Source of the DNA: JAGOCV01 sp049445855
GTDB taxonomy: Bacteria; Pseudomonadota; Gammaproteobacteria; Burkholderiales; Burkholderiaceae_C
Direction of reading: 5' to 3'
Length of the DNA: 64,000 nucleotides
NCBI RefSeq assembly: GCF_049445855.1
Contig: NZ_JBMSDV010000001.1
Location: 868,001-932,000 of the forward strand
Shown here piece by piece: positions 8,853-18,229 of this stretch (the first letter of the stretch is position 1; each line of letters opens with the position of its first letter). The translations under genes were made by a program, and so were the position numbers. The notes under the pieces were generated by a model, which did not search any database, had not been told where the DNA came from, and saw nothing but the letters and a program-made list of their open reading frames with translations.

Positions 8853-11800
8853 TGGCAACCACCGCGGCTCCCCAGAAACGGCAAGGTCTGGCGCGCGTGC
8901 TACGCTGGGCAGCGGGCACGGTCGGCGTGCTGGTGGCAGCCGGCGTTGCCGGCGTCACGGGCCTGTGGTGGTGGGCGGGTCAGGACGGATCACTTGCCAC
9001 CGCATGGCGCCTGGCTGCGCGCTGGGCGCCCGATATGCAAGCCCTGCAACTGCGCGACGTGACCGGTGCATTGCGCGGCGACGGCCGCATCGGCCTCGTC
9101 GTCTGGGAACAGGACGGCCTGCGCGTCGAGGCGCACGAAGTGACGCTGGCCTGGCAGCCATACGGGCTGCTCGCGGGCACGGTGCAGCTCGATCGCCTCG
9201 GCGCACAGCGGGTCGGTGTTGCCGACAGCCGCGCGCCATCCACGACGCAGGCCACACCGCCCGTGTCGCTCGCCTTGCCCATCGGCGTCGCCGTCGGCAC
9301 GCTGAGCGTCGGCCAACTGCAGTGGCAGGGCAGGCCCGCGTTCGAGGCGCGCGAGCTGCGCGCCACCTATCGTTTCGACGGCCTGCGTCATCGCGTGGGC
9401 ATCGACAACGTCACCGTCGCGCAAGGCAGCTACAAGGGGCAGGCCTCGGTTGGCGCGCGCGGCGCGATGCAGCTCGACGCTGAAATCGCGGGGGTGCTGG
9501 GCACGACGGTTCCAGGCGCGAACACCCCCACCACGCTCACGGTCGAGGCGCGCATCAACGGCCCACTCACGGAACTCGAGATCGACGCGAATGCCGTGGC
9601 GAGCACCCCGGCGTCGTCCGCCGCCAAATCGCAGGACACGCCGCGCGCCACCCTGAAAGCCCGCGTGACGCCCTGGGCTCCGCAACCCGTGCAGCATGCG
9701 CAGGCGACATTCCGCGAACTCGATCTTGCAGCATTCTGGCCCGGCGCGCCGCAAACACGCCTGAGCGGCGACGGTCACGTTCGGCCCGACCCTGCGCATC
9801 CGGACTCCTGGACACTGGCGACCACGCTGGACAACGACCTGCCCGGTCCGATCGACCAGAACCGCGTGCCCGTCGAGCGGCTCGAAGGCCATGGCGAATG
9901 GCGCAATGGCGTCGGCCTGGTGCGTCAACTCGATGCGCGACTCGCTGGCGGCCGTCTCACCGCCAGCGGCGAATGGACCGATGCGACGCGGCTGGCGTGG
10001 AAGCTCCGCGCGCAGGCACGAGGTATCCAGCCCCAGCGTGTGCACGGCGCCATGGCTGCGCTGCCGCTCGATGCGGAGGCGAACGCCAATGGCGCCGGGT
10101 CTTCGACCAACTTCGACGTGAAACTCGCCACCGCCACGCTCGAGGGCCCATCGAAGGCCGGCGATGCTGCGACTGCCAACGCACGCGCATTGCGACTGCG
10201 TGAAGCGCGCGCACAAGGCAGATGGGCCGATGGCCTGCTCACGCTGGACACATTGCTCGTACGCGCAGACGACGCGCGCATCGATGCAGCGCTGCGCGTG
10301 CGGCCCGCCGCGCCCTCCGTCGAAGGCCGCGCAACCATCACGGCCCCCGGAGCCCGCATCGACGCGAGCGGCAGCGCCGGCCCGGCTGCCGGGAACGGGC
10401 AACTCGACGCCGATGTCGCCAACGCTGCACAACTTCTCGCCTGGCTGTCGCGCATTCCGGCCCTGGGCGACGCCATACGTGGCATCGACGGCGGCGTCGA
10501 CATCCGAGGGCAGGCGAACCTGGGCCTCCGCTGGCAGGGCGGATGGCGCGATCCCGCCGTGCAGGCCCGCTTGTCCGCACCGTCGCTGGACCTGCGGATG
10601 GGCGAAGGCGCCGCATGGGAATTGCGCGCCGCCGAATTCGGCGCGAACGGCAAGCTGGCCGACGCAACGCTTTCGCTTCGCGGACGCCTGGCACGCGGCA
10701 CGCAGCGCATGACGTTGCAAGCCGCGGCGCAAGGTGGCCTGACGGGTTTCACTTCGGCCGTGGGCACGCCGTGGGACCCCGGCACCTGGACACGGCTGCC
10801 CTGGCAACTGCGCGTGGGCGCACTCGACGCCTCGATCGAAGAACCCGCACTGGGGGCCGGCACATGGCGCGTCACGCTGCGCGGACCCGTGGCGTTGCGC
10901 GGCCAGGACCGCACTTCGTTCGAAGCGGGCGCGGGCGAGGCGACGCTCGCCGCGCCCACGTCTTCGACGCCACCTGCCGTCATCGCCTGGCAACCGGTGC
11001 GATGGCGTGCGGGCGAGCTCACCACGGCAGGCCGCGTGACGGGCCTGCCCATGGCCTGGCTCGAGCTCATCGCCGGTCAGCAGATGGCGGGGCTCGGATT
11101 GACCGGCAACCTCGTGTTCGACGGCAGCTGGGATGCCGTGCTGGCCGACAGCCTGCGGCTGAAGGCGAGCCTTGCGCGCAGCAGCGGCGACGTCACCGTG
11201 CGCGCGGAAGACGGTGCGGGTTCCGCCACGCGCGTGGCTGCGGGCGTGCGCACGGCACGCGTCGACGTGGAGAACGAAGGCGAACAGTTGCGCGTCGCAT
11301 TGCATTGGGACAGTGAGCGCGCGGGCACGGCGCAAGGACGACTCGGCACGCGGCTGGCCCGGCAACCCGCCGACCCGCAAACTGCCAACGCCGGCGGCTG
11401 GACATGGCCGTCGGACGCGCCCCTCAGCGGCCATCTGCGCGCGCAGTTGCCGCGCATCGGCGTGTGGTCCGTGCTCGCGCCGCCGGGCTGGCGACTGCGC
11501 GGATCGCTGGGTGCGGATATCGCCATCGCAGGCACACGTACCGCACCGTCGCTGCAAGGCAGCCTGCAGGCCGACGACCTGGCGCTGCGCTCGGTGGTGG
11601 ACGGAATCGAGTTCGGCAACGGCCGGTTGCGTGCACAGCTCGAGGGCACGCGCATCCGAATCACCGAATTCCTGCTCGAAGGCGCGGGCGACAAGGGCGC
11701 GGGCGGACAACTCGTCGCGCAAGGCGAAGCAGGCTGGATCGACGGCAAGGCACAGGCGCGGCTGCAGGCGCAGGTGCGCAAACTGCGCGCGAGCATCCGC

Positions 11801-12751
11801 ACCGACCGGCAGCTCACCGTGTCGGGCGACATCGTGGCCGAACTCGCGGGCCGCGACGCCAGACTCACCGGCAAACTGCTCGTCGATCAGGCCAACATCC
11901 TGTTGCCCGATGAAAGCAAACCAGCGCTGGGCAGTGACGTGGTGGTGCGCAGCGGCACCGCCGTCGCATCGGGCGAGAAGGCGCCGGAGCGCACCGCACC
12001 CGAGACCGCAACACCGAAGGAAAGCGGCAAGCTCGCCATGGACGTGCGCATCGACCTCGGCCGCGACTTCCGCATCCAGGGCCGTGGCATCGACACGCGC
12101 GTGGCCGGCGAGCTGGAACTCACCGGCAGCTCGCTCGCCTCACCGCTGCTCAACGGCTCGGTGCGCACCATCGGAGGTCAGTACCGCGCGTACGGCCAGC
12201 GGCTGGACGTGGAGCGCGGCGTGGTGCGCTTCGCCGGTACGCCCGACAACCCCACGCTCGACATCCTGGCCCTGCGCGCCAACATGCTCTCGGACCAGAA
12301 AGTCGGCGTGCAGATCACCGGCACGGCGCTGCTGCCGCGCGTGCGGCTCTACGCGTCACCCGACATGAGCGATGCGGAAAAGCTGTCGTGGCTGGTGCTC
12401 GGCCGCTCGTCCGCCAGCGGCGGCGCAGAGGCCGCATTGCTGCAACAGGCTGCCCTCGCCCTGCTGGGCAGCCGCAATGGCGCGATGTCCGGCGGCCTGG
12501 CGTCGGCACTGGGGCTGGACGAGCTTTCGGTTCGCGGCTCATCCACCAGCGAGTCCGGCCAGACGGTCGAAGGCGCCGTCACCTTGGGCAAGCGCTTCTC
12601 GCGCAATTTCTACGCGGCGTACGAACGCAACCTGTCGGGCGCGCTCGGCACCCTGTACGTGTTCTACGACCTCTCGCGCCGCTTCACCCTGCGCGCCCAG
12701 ACCGGCGAGACCAGCGCAGTTGATCTGATCTACACGCTGAGCTACGACTGA
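8852..12751 (+). CDS. tamB: Translocation and assembly module protein TamB
   Basis: A 1299-residue AsmA-like bridging protein. A single N-terminal membrane anchor lies at about residues 23-48 (VGVLVAAGVAGVTGLWWW). A long run of repetitive beta strands forms the groove that spans the periplasm, and the last 300 or so residues are the conserved TamB/DUF490 domain, ending in YAAYERNLSGALGTLYVFYDLSRRF and a terminal beta strand. It partners TamA at the outer membrane. The start overlaps the tamA stop (TGATG), which fixes it; longer upstream readings in this frame run inside tamA and are shadows. Composition is very rich in Ala, Arg and Gly. Confidence 0.92.
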   Translation: MATTAAPQKRQGLARVLRWAAGTVGVLVAAGVAGVTGLWWWAGQDGSLATAWRLAARWAPDMQALQLRDVTGALRGDGRIGLVVWEQDGLRVEAHEVTLAWQPYGLLAGTVQLDRLGAQRVGVADSRAPSTTQATPPVSLALPIGVAVGTLSVGQLQWQGRPAFEARELRATYRFDGLRHRVGIDNVTVAQGSYKGQASVGARGAMQLDAEIAGVLGTTVPGANTPTTLTVEARINGPLTELEIDANAVASTPASSAAKSQDTPRATLKARVTPWAPQPVQHAQATFRELDLAAFWPGAPQTRLSGDGHVRPDPAHPDSWTLATTLDNDLPGPIDQNRVPVERLEGHGEWRNGVGLVRQLDARLAGGRLTASGEWTDATRLAWKLRAQARGIQPQRVHGAMAALPLDAEANANGAGSSTNFDVKLATATLEGPSKAGDAATANARALRLREARAQGRWADGLLTLDTLLVRADDARIDAALRVRPAAPSVEGRATITAPGARIDASGSAGPAAGNGQLDADVANAAQLLAWLSRIPALGDAIRGIDGGVDIRGQANLGLRWQGGWRDPAVQARLSAPSLDLRMGEGAAWELRAAEFGANGKLADATLSLRGRLARGTQRMTLQAAAQGGLTGFTSAVGTPWDPGTWTRLPWQLRVGALDASIEEPALGAGTWRVTLRGPVALRGQDRTSFEAGAGEATLAAPTSSTPPAVIAWQPVRWRAGELTTAGRVTGLPMAWLELIAGQQMAGLGLTGNLVFDGSWDAVLADSLRLKASLARSSGDVTVRAEDGAGSATRVAAGVRTARVDVENEGEQLRVALHWDSERAGTAQGRLGTRLARQPADPQTANAGGWTWPSDAPLSGHLRAQLPRIGVWSVLAPPGWRLRGSLGADIAIAGTRTAPSLQGSLQADDLALRSVVDGIEFGNGRLRAQLEGTRIRITEFLLEGAGDKGAGGQLVAQGEAGWIDGKAQARLQAQVRKLRASIRTDRQLTVSGDIVAELAGRDARLTGKLLVDQANILLPDESKPALGSDVVVRSGTAVASGEKAPERTAPETATPKESGKLAMDVRIDLGRDFRIQGRGIDTRVAGELELTGSSLASPLLNGSVRTIGGQYRAYGQRLDVERGVVRFAGTPDNPTLDILALRANMLSDQKVGVQITGTALLPRVRLYASPDMSDAEKLSWLVLGRSSASGGAEAALLQQAALALLGSRNGAMSGGLASALGLDELSVRGSSTSESGQTVEGAVTLGKRFSRNFYAAYERNLSGALGTLYVFYDLSRRFTLRAQTGETSAVDLIYTLSYD

Positions 12752-12785
12752 GCGCCAACGCAAGCGCAATACAATTCTGCGTCCG

Positions 12786-12860
12786 CTCCTCGTAGTTCAA
12801 TGGATAGAACGAGTGCCTCCTAAGCGCTAGATACAGGTTCGATTCCTGTCGAGGGGACCA
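12786..12860 (+). tRNA. tRNA-Arg (anticodon CCT)
   Basis: A complete cloverleaf of 75 bases with an encoded CCA end. The acceptor stem is CTCCTCG with CGAGGGG (one T-G wobble), the D stem is GTTC/GAAC, the anticodon stem is AGTGC/GCGCT with loop CTCCTAA (anticodon CCT, reading AGG), and the T stem is ACAGG/CCTGT with loop TTCGATT. It resembles E. coli argW. It lies downstream of tamB; the following 180 bases show no integrase or phage attachment duplication. Confidence 0.95.
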
Positions 12861-13039
12861 GTAGAAAATGTCACCTCAACAACGGCTCACCTGTCAGGCA
12901 ACACATTCGCTCGCCGTCGGAGTGCTCCTACCCGCCGACTGAACACGCTGCGGTCCTACGCCCTGGCCCGCACCATGCCGACGATTGCAGAATCCAGAGT
13001 GCCGATGATCGAACCATTCAAATCCGCTGGAGTTGTGCC
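12861..13039. other. Intergenic region after tRNA-Arg, nothing recognised
   Basis: The 179 bases between the tRNA and the lipoprotein candidate hold no convincing gene, terminator or direct repeat of the tRNA 3' end. A 24-codon ATG frame near the tRNA end has no ribosome-binding site and is regarded as chance. Confidence 0.5.
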
Positions 13040-13153
13040 ATGCGTCCGATCATCGCCATCTGTTCTTTTTGCCTGGCTGCCGCAACAGTCGCCGCTTGCG
13101 ACCCGACCACGCCCAAGTCGCCGACGCCTTCTGCGCTCGCCCAGCAATACTGA
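13040..13153 (+). CDS. Very small lipoprotein candidate (37 aa)
   Basis: A 37-codon frame, MRPIIAICSFCLAAATVAAC followed by a short Pro/Thr/Ser tail. It has a basic start, a hydrophobic stretch and a lipobox-like V-A-A-C ending at Cys20. A GGAG ribosome-binding site lies seven bases upstream of the ATG. The mature part (about 18 residues, DPTTPKSPTPSALAQQY) would be an acylated periplasmic peptide, in size like entericidin-type or LptM-type lipoproteins, but I see no homology that identifies it. It ends six bases before the esterase start, so the two may be co-transcribed. Confidence is limited by its length. Confidence 0.5.
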   Translation: MRPIIAICSFCLAAATVAACDPTTPKSPTPSALAQQY

Positions 13154-13159
13154 AGCAAT

Positions 13160-14188
13160 ATGGCCACCCGCCGGGCGAGTTCCCTTTCGTTGCTGTCCAG
13201 CTTCCTTGGCGCAACACGGCACATCACCCGAGCGCCTCGTCCCAAATTCATCAAGACATTTCAACAGTTGCTGCGCAAGGCCACGCCACCAGCGGCGAAA
13301 GAGCGCCCTGCCGCCGGCCGTGGAAAAATGGCGCGGCGGTTCCTTCAGTGGGAGGGCAGCAGACGGGCGTACTGGCTGTACGAGCCGGAGTTCCAGGCCG
13401 GGTCCCCCCTGCCCCTCGTGGTGATGCTCCATGGCTGCCAGCAAGATGCGAAGGACTTCGCGCAAGGCAGCCACATGAACAAGCTGGCGGAGCACTACGG
13501 GTTTGCCGTGGCTTACGCTGAACAGACCCAGCGCGCCAACAGGATGCGATGCTGGAACTGGTTTGCCCGCCATCATCAAGGCCAGTCCGGGGAGTCGGCG
13601 TTGATCAGCGCCCTGGCACTGGACGCGGCACGCAAGGCGGGAGCCGATGCCTCCTGCATCTACCTGGCCGGCATGTCGGCGGGTGGCGCGATGGCGCTGG
13701 TTGCAGCCCATGCGTACCCCGATGTTTTTGCAGCCGTCGCCTGCCATTCCGGTGTGCCGCTGGGCGCCGCATCGAACGCCTACGAAGCGCTGCGCGTGAT
13801 GCGTCACGGGCCCTCAGGTGTCGTCTCCACGCCGTCGGTGTTTGTGCCGACCATCGTCTTCCACGGCAGTGACGACACCTTGGTCCATCCTGTCAACGCA
13901 GCCCGGATTGTGGACGCCGCATTGCGCGCAGCTTCGAAGTCGACGGGCGGACAACTCGTCCCTCTTCCATGGCCTGCGCAGGCCGGTGCATCCGGCAGCA
14001 ACGAAGTCACGGTCTCGCGCTGGGTCGATCGTCAAGGACGTGTGCAGGTGGAATCCTGGTCGATCGGCGATATGGGACATGCCTGGGCAGGCGGTTCAGA
14101 TGCCGGCAAGTTCACGGCCCGGTCGCCCGTGGATGCTTCAGAAGCAATGGTCGCTTTCTTCCTGAGCCACAGGCGATCGCCGCGGTAG
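13160..14188 (+). CDS. PHB depolymerase family esterase
   Basis: A 342-residue alpha/beta hydrolase of the PhaZ/LpqC esterase family. The oxyanion-hole segment is LVVMLHGCQQDAKDFA, the nucleophile is in GMSAGG (Ser173), the acid is likely in FHGSDDTLVHP, and the histidine lies in GDMGHAWAGG near the C-terminus. Members hydrolyse short-chain esters, feruloyl or polyhydroxyalkanoate-like substrates. The protein begins with a basic, serine-rich segment rather than a clear signal peptide, so cellular location is uncertain; an internal Met near residue 57 (MARRFLQWEG) is an alternative start. It follows the small lipoprotein frame and precedes the deacylase by 12 bases. Confidence 0.85.
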   Translation: MATRRASSLSLLSSFLGATRHITRAPRPKFIKTFQQLLRKATPPAAKERPAAGRGKMARRFLQWEGSRRAYWLYEPEFQAGSPLPLVVMLHGCQQDAKDFAQGSHMNKLAEHYGFAVAYAEQTQRANRMRCWNWFARHHQGQSGESALISALALDAARKAGADASCIYLAGMSAGGAMALVAAHAYPDVFAAVACHSGVPLGAASNAYEALRVMRHGPSGVVSTPSVFVPTIVFHGSDDTLVHPVNAARIVDAALRAASKSTGGQLVPLPWPAQAGASGSNEVTVSRWVDRQGRVQVESWSIGDMGHAWAGGSDAGKFTARSPVDASEAMVAFFLSHRRSPR

Positions 14189-14200
14189 ACTGCGCCCACC

Positions 14201-15160
14201 ATGTCCGCAGCCCAGACCCAGCCTTACATCCCGAAGTTCGAAGTCCTGCCGCGTGACCTGTCGGCTTACAAGACGGGCAACACGGGCATCGACTACGTCC
14301 ACCGCTTCGAATCCGGCAAGCCCGGACCGCACGTGCTGGTGAATGCACTCACGCACGGGAACGAGATCTGCGGCATGGTCGCCGCCACGCACATCCTCGA
14401 CGCGGGGCTGCGGCCGAAGATCGGTACGCTGACGGTGAGCTTCGCCAACGTGGCCGCGTACGAGTCGTTCGACATCGAGCATCCGTTCAAGAGCCGGCAA
14501 CTGGTGCACAACCTCAACCGCGTCTGGTCGGCGGCAGAGCTGGACGACGCGACCGACAGCCCCGAACTGCGCCGTGCACGCGAACTGCGGCCGGTCGTGG
14601 CCGCGGCAGATCACATCCTGGACATCCATTCCACTTCGCAACCCGTCGTGCCCTTCTGGGTCTACCCGGCCCATGCGCGCAATGCCGCACTGGCCACCGC
14701 CATCGGCCGCCCGCCGGTGCATCTGGTGATGCCGCGCGGCCTGGGCTCGGGCACGCCGCTCATCCAGCACGGGGCGCACGGCGATGCGCAGAGCACGGCC
14801 GGCGCGGCGGTGGTCGTGGAGTGCGGCCAGCATTTCGCGCAGTCTGCTGCCGACCTGGCGACTGACGTGGCGCTGGCATTCATCGCGCACTTCGGTTTGA
14901 CGGACCCGCACCCGGCTGCTGCCGCCGCTCAGCCGCAGCGGCGATTCGAGTTGCTGGAGACGCACGTCATCAAGTCGATGGATTTCCACTTCATCAAGCC
15001 GGTGATCGGCTTCGAGGTATTCGCAAAAGGCGAGCTGATTGCGGTGAATGGCACGGAGAACATCGTCGCACCCTGCGACGATTGCACCGTCTTCATGCCC
15101 TCGCAGGATGTGGTGCTCGGCAAGGAAGCGTGCTATCTCACGCGGCCGGTATCGTCCTGA
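14201..15160 (+). CDS. Succinylglutamate desuccinylase/aspartoacylase family protein
   Basis: A 319-residue zinc carboxypeptidase-fold deacylase. The zinc ligands are visible as THGNE (His52, Glu55) and DIHST (His143), with a substrate-arginine region HNLNRVW before them. A C-terminal beta domain (about 235-319) follows, with KSMDFHFIKPVIGFEVFAKGE. The family removes acyl groups from N-acylated amino acids such as N-acetylaspartate or N-succinylglutamate. No arginine-degradation (ast) genes adjoin, so the substrate is open. A TAGACT hexamer ends nine bases before the ATG and no ribosome-binding site is visible, so a leaderless message is possible. Confidence 0.85.
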   Translation: MSAAQTQPYIPKFEVLPRDLSAYKTGNTGIDYVHRFESGKPGPHVLVNALTHGNEICGMVAATHILDAGLRPKIGTLTVSFANVAAYESFDIEHPFKSRQLVHNLNRVWSAAELDDATDSPELRRARELRPVVAAADHILDIHSTSQPVVPFWVYPAHARNAALATAIGRPPVHLVMPRGLGSGTPLIQHGAHGDAQSTAGAAVVVECGQHFAQSAADLATDVALAFIAHFGLTDPHPAAAAAQPQRRFELLETHVIKSMDFHFIKPVIGFEVFAKGELIAVNGTENIVAPCDDCTVFMPSQDVVLGKEACYLTRPVSS

Positions 15161-15207
15161 GCCGGATCGCGGGGAAGATGCGGCATCACACCATCGACGG
15201 AGAATTC

Positions 15208-16209
15208 ATGCGCGCCGCAGTCCTGTCCTTCTCGCTTTGCCTGTTCGCCGCAACGTCCGCCCTTGCACAGACGGCGTTCTCCTGGCGCGATTCGACGGCC
15301 GATGAACAACGCCTCGATGCCATCGCGTTCGAGGGGTTCGACAAGGGCATCGCCGAAGGCATGGGTGATGTGCAGAGCGTGGTGGTCGTGCTGCAAGGGC
15401 GCACCGTCTACCAGTATTACCGCGATGGCAACCCCGACACACTGCGCGACATGCAGTCCGTGACCAAGAGTGCGCTGGCTGTGCTGATGGGAATCGCCAT
15501 GCAGCGCGCGCAGATCACATCGCTCGACCAGCGCGTGCTGGACCTGATGCCGCAATGGCAGTCCCTCAATGCAGATCCGCGCGCACAGGCAATCACGCTG
15601 CGTCACCTGCTCTCGATGACATCCGGCTTCGCCGTGCAGGACGCCACCGGCATTGCGCCGCCGCTCCCGCCTGCGCAAGCATGGGCGAGACCGTTGCGTG
15701 GCCAGCCCGGCCAGCTCTTTGCCTACGACAACAGCATGCCCGTGATGGTCGGGGCCATCCTGGAGAAGGTCACCGGGCGCTCATACGTCGACTACGCGAG
15801 CGAGCACCTGGTGAAGCCTCTCGGGATGAAAGAACCTTCGTACGCCCGGGGGCTTGTGTCCATGCGCACGATCGACATGGCACGACTCGGGCAACTCGTC
15901 CTGCAGGACGGCCGCTGGGGCAATGAAGTGTTGCTGCCTCCGAGTTTCGTCGCAGACATGGTCAAGCCGCACAGCGCAGGGGGGCCGCCTGCCGGCCTGC
16001 CGTACGGGCTGTTCTGGTGGGTGCCCTCGGGAACGACATACTTTGCCAGTGGCTATGCGGGGCAACTGGTCATGGTGCACCCGCCGCTCGACCTCGTGAT
16101 CGCCGTGACATCGACCGTATCGGTTGGCAGTCAGGAGCGTGGTCAGGCCACCCGGCTCGCGCGCGGCCGTCTTTTCAAGGCAGCGCAGAAGCGCCTGGAG
16201 ATGAAGTAG
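15208..16209 (+). CDS. Serine hydrolase, class C beta-lactamase/D-peptidase fold
   Basis: A 333-residue secreted serine hydrolase. The start at 15208 is chosen for the GGAG site six bases upstream and the signal peptide MRAAVLSFSLCLFAATSALAQ. The active-site tetrad SVTK (Ser84, Lys87) and the YDN motif (Tyr173) are both present, and FASGYAGQ near the end replaces the KTG box, as in esterase or D-aminopeptidase-like members. Such proteins hydrolyse esters or D-amino-acid peptides and seldom beta-lactams. It ends the plus-strand group of three hydrolases; a hairpin lies 67 bases downstream. Confidence 0.85.
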   Translation: MRAAVLSFSLCLFAATSALAQTAFSWRDSTADEQRLDAIAFEGFDKGIAEGMGDVQSVVVVLQGRTVYQYYRDGNPDTLRDMQSVTKSALAVLMGIAMQRAQITSLDQRVLDLMPQWQSLNADPRAQAITLRHLLSMTSGFAVQDATGIAPPLPPAQAWARPLRGQPGQLFAYDNSMPVMVGAILEKVTGRSYVDYASEHLVKPLGMKEPSYARGLVSMRTIDMARLGQLVLQDGRWGNEVLLPPSFVADMVKPHSAGGPPAGLPYGLFWWVPSGTTYFASGYAGQLVMVHPPLDLVIAVTSTVSVGSQERGQATRLARGRLFKAAQKRLEMK

Positions 16210-16523
16210 CCCCGGGCAGTGCTATGCGGGCATGTACACCGCTCGATGGTGCGACGCCGGGGCCTTGAAACTGAAAAGCCCGCATGGGTTTCATGCGGGC
16301 TTCGGGAATTGGTCGTGGGCTCTTACGCGACCCACGTTACGGCACATTCACATGCTGGAGAACTTGTTGTTTTTCTCGTCGGAAGCTCTCTCTGCGACGT
16401 GCCGCCGTGAGATACGGCTTTGCCTGGCCAGGCATCCGGCAGAGGCCGCAAATGCGTGTTGCACATGTAGCGGCGTGTCGGCGAGGCGCGATTGTAGCAG
16501 ATATATGGATGGACATCCAGTCC
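16210..16523. other. Intergenic region between convergent genes
   Basis: These 314 bases separate the serine hydrolase from the ABC permease stop. They contain the hairpin at 16276-16302. The rest (16303-16523) shows no ORF with a start signal, no repeat shared with elsewhere in the window and no recognised RNA. Confidence 0.6.
16276..16302. terminator. Intrinsic terminator between convergent units
   Basis: An 11-bp perfect stem (16276-16286 with 16292-16302) with a five-base loop. The A-run on the left gives four U residues after the stem on minus-strand transcripts, so it best fits termination of the ABC permease message; on the plus strand only two U residues follow. Confidence 0.7.
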
Positions 16524-18161
16524 TTATCCGCGCGCAGCCTCCTGGCGGGAGCGGAGCGTCCGGCTGAGCAGCAGCACGGGGATCAGCCCCACCATCACGA
16601 GCGCGAGCGACGGCAGCGCGGCTTCGCCCAGGCGTTCGTCGCGCGCGAGCTGATAGGCCACCACGGCCAGCGTGTCGGTGTTGAAAGGGCGCAGCACCAT
16701 GGTGGCGGGCAGTTCCTTCATGACGTCGACGAAGACGAGCAGCGCCGCCGCAGCCGTGGTGCGCCGCAGAAGCGGCCAGTGCACGCGCGCGAGCAGACCG
16801 GTCGCGTTCGCACCGAGCACGCGCGCAGAATCGTCCAGGCTCACAGGAATGCGTGCATAGCCGCTTTGCATGGACTGCAGCGCCACCGCCGAGAAGCGCA
16901 CGAGATACGCCCACACGATGCCGACGATGGTCGCCGTGACCAGCCCGCCCGCACCGGATTGCGGCCATGCCGATTGCATCCAGCCCACGGGCAGCAACAA
17001 ACCGACGACGATGACCGCGCCAGGCACTGCATAGCCCAGGCTCACGAGCTGCGTCACGCCGCGCGTGACCACGTCGGGCGCGCGACGCACCGCAAACGCC
17101 AGGCCCAGCGCGAGCATCACGGCCAGTGCCGAGCTGATGGCGCCGAGACGCACGCTGTTGAAGGCCCAGTCGATGAAACGGTCCCACGGCAGCACGGACC
17201 AGTCTGCAGCCAGAGGTCGCAGCATGAAGAGCACCGGGAGCGCGAAGCCCATGAGCACGGGCAGTGCGCAGACAAGCCACGCCACGGCAAGCGGCCCGCC
17301 GCGCAGCCGCACGGGTCGTGCTTCAGCGGAACCCGCGCGCGCGCCACGGCCCGCCGCAAAACGCATGCGCTTTTGCGCGCCCTGCTCCAGCCGCAGCAGC
17401 ACGATCACCACGATGAGCAAGACAGTCGCAAGCTGCGCGGCGGCGATCCGGTTGTCCATGGACAACCAGGCCTTGTAGATGCCGGTCGTGAAAGTCTGGA
17501 TGCCGAAGTAGCTGGACACACCGAAGTCCGCCAGCGTTTCCATGAGCGCGAGCGCCACGCCCGCGGCCACGGCAGGCCGCGCCAGTGGCAACGCGATGCG
17601 CAGGATGCGGCGCGACAGCGGTGCACCGAGCAGCCGTGCAGCCTCCATCAGATGGGCGGCGCGCTCACCCAGCGCCGCACGCGCGAGCAGGTACACATAC
17701 GGATAGAGCGCGAAGATGAACACCCACGCCGCGCCGCCGACGCTGCGCACTTCAGGCAGCAGGCGACCCCGCAGGCCGAAAGTCTCGCGCATCCACACCT
17801 GCAGCGGGCCGCTGAACTGCAGGAAGTCGGTGTATGCATACGCCACCACGTAAGCGGGCATGGCCAGCGGCAGCAGCAGCAGCCACTCGAAGGTGCGGCG
17901 GCCCGGAAAATCGAACAGCGTCACAGCCGCGCCCGTCGCCATGCCCAGCACTGCGGCACCGAAGCCGACCATCAGGCAAAGGCGAAGGCTGGTCCACGCG
18001 TAGTCGGGCAATACGGTGCGCGACATCCCGGAAAGGATCTGCGCGGTCTCCTCGTTCCACTGCAGCCACGAGCCGAGCACGGCCAGCACCGGCAGCGTGA
18101 TCACCAGCCCCACGAGCAGCAGGAGAACGGGCTGCAGCCTGCGCTGCTGGGGAAAGGACAT
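16524..18161 (-). CDS. Ferric-iron-type ABC transporter permease (FbpB-like, fused two-domain)
   Basis: A 545-residue inner-membrane permease with about 12 hydrophobic segments arranged as two homologous halves. The EAA-type loops are visible as LMEAARLLGAPLSRRILRIALPLARPA and DDSARVLGANATGLLARVHWPLLRRT. This duplicated layout is typical of FbpB/SfuB/AfuB permeases that import Fe3+ after delivery by a periplasmic protein. The start at 18159-18161 is preceded by the divergent ATPase gene 69 bases away. No substrate-binding protein gene lies on either side, which is unusual; it must be encoded elsewhere. Specificity for iron is inferred from family and from the Fur-like site in the shared promoter. 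Confidence 0.87.
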   Translation of the reverse strand: MSFPQQRRLQPVLLLLVGLVITLPVLAVLGSWLQWNEETAQILSGMSRTVLPDYAWTSLRLCLMVGFGAAVLGMATGAAVTLFDFPGRRTFEWLLLLPLAMPAYVVAYAYTDFLQFSGPLQVWMRETFGLRGRLLPEVRSVGGAAWVFIFALYPYVYLLARAALGERAAHLMEAARLLGAPLSRRILRIALPLARPAVAAGVALALMETLADFGVSSYFGIQTFTTGIYKAWLSMDNRIAAAQLATVLLIVVIVLLRLEQGAQKRMRFAAGRGARAGSAEARPVRLRGGPLAVAWLVCALPVLMGFALPVLFMLRPLAADWSVLPWDRFIDWAFNSVRLGAISSALAVMLALGLAFAVRRAPDVVTRGVTQLVSLGYAVPGAVIVVGLLLPVGWMQSAWPQSGAGGLVTATIVGIVWAYLVRFSAVALQSMQSGYARIPVSLDDSARVLGANATGLLARVHWPLLRRTTAAAALLVFVDVMKELPATMVLRPFNTDTLAVVAYQLARDERLGEAALPSLALVMVGLIPVLLLSRTLRSRQEAARG

Positions 18162-18188
18162 GGATCGGAAGGCCTCGCGGCGCTCAGT

Positions 18189-18207
18189 GCAAATGAGAAT
18201 TGTAAGC
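18189..18207. promoter_or_regulatory. Possible Fur box between divergent iron ABC genes
   Basis: The 19 bases GCAAATGAGAATTGTAAGC match the classical GATAATGATAATCATTATC at 12 of 19 positions. The site lies between the permease start (18161) and ATPase start (18230), where one repressor could control both. Matching was done by eye and the right half is weak. Confidence 0.45.
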
Positions 18208-18229
18208 ATCTGACATCTACAATGGCCGC

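Noticed and set aside
8990..11722. A 910-codon open frame on the minus strand
   Set aside because: It lies wholly antisense to tamB, has no recognisable domain, and follows from high GC at third codon positions.
12786..13160. A possible integration site at tRNA-Arg
   Set aside because: No integrase, no repeat of the tRNA 3' end and no change in gene character downstream.
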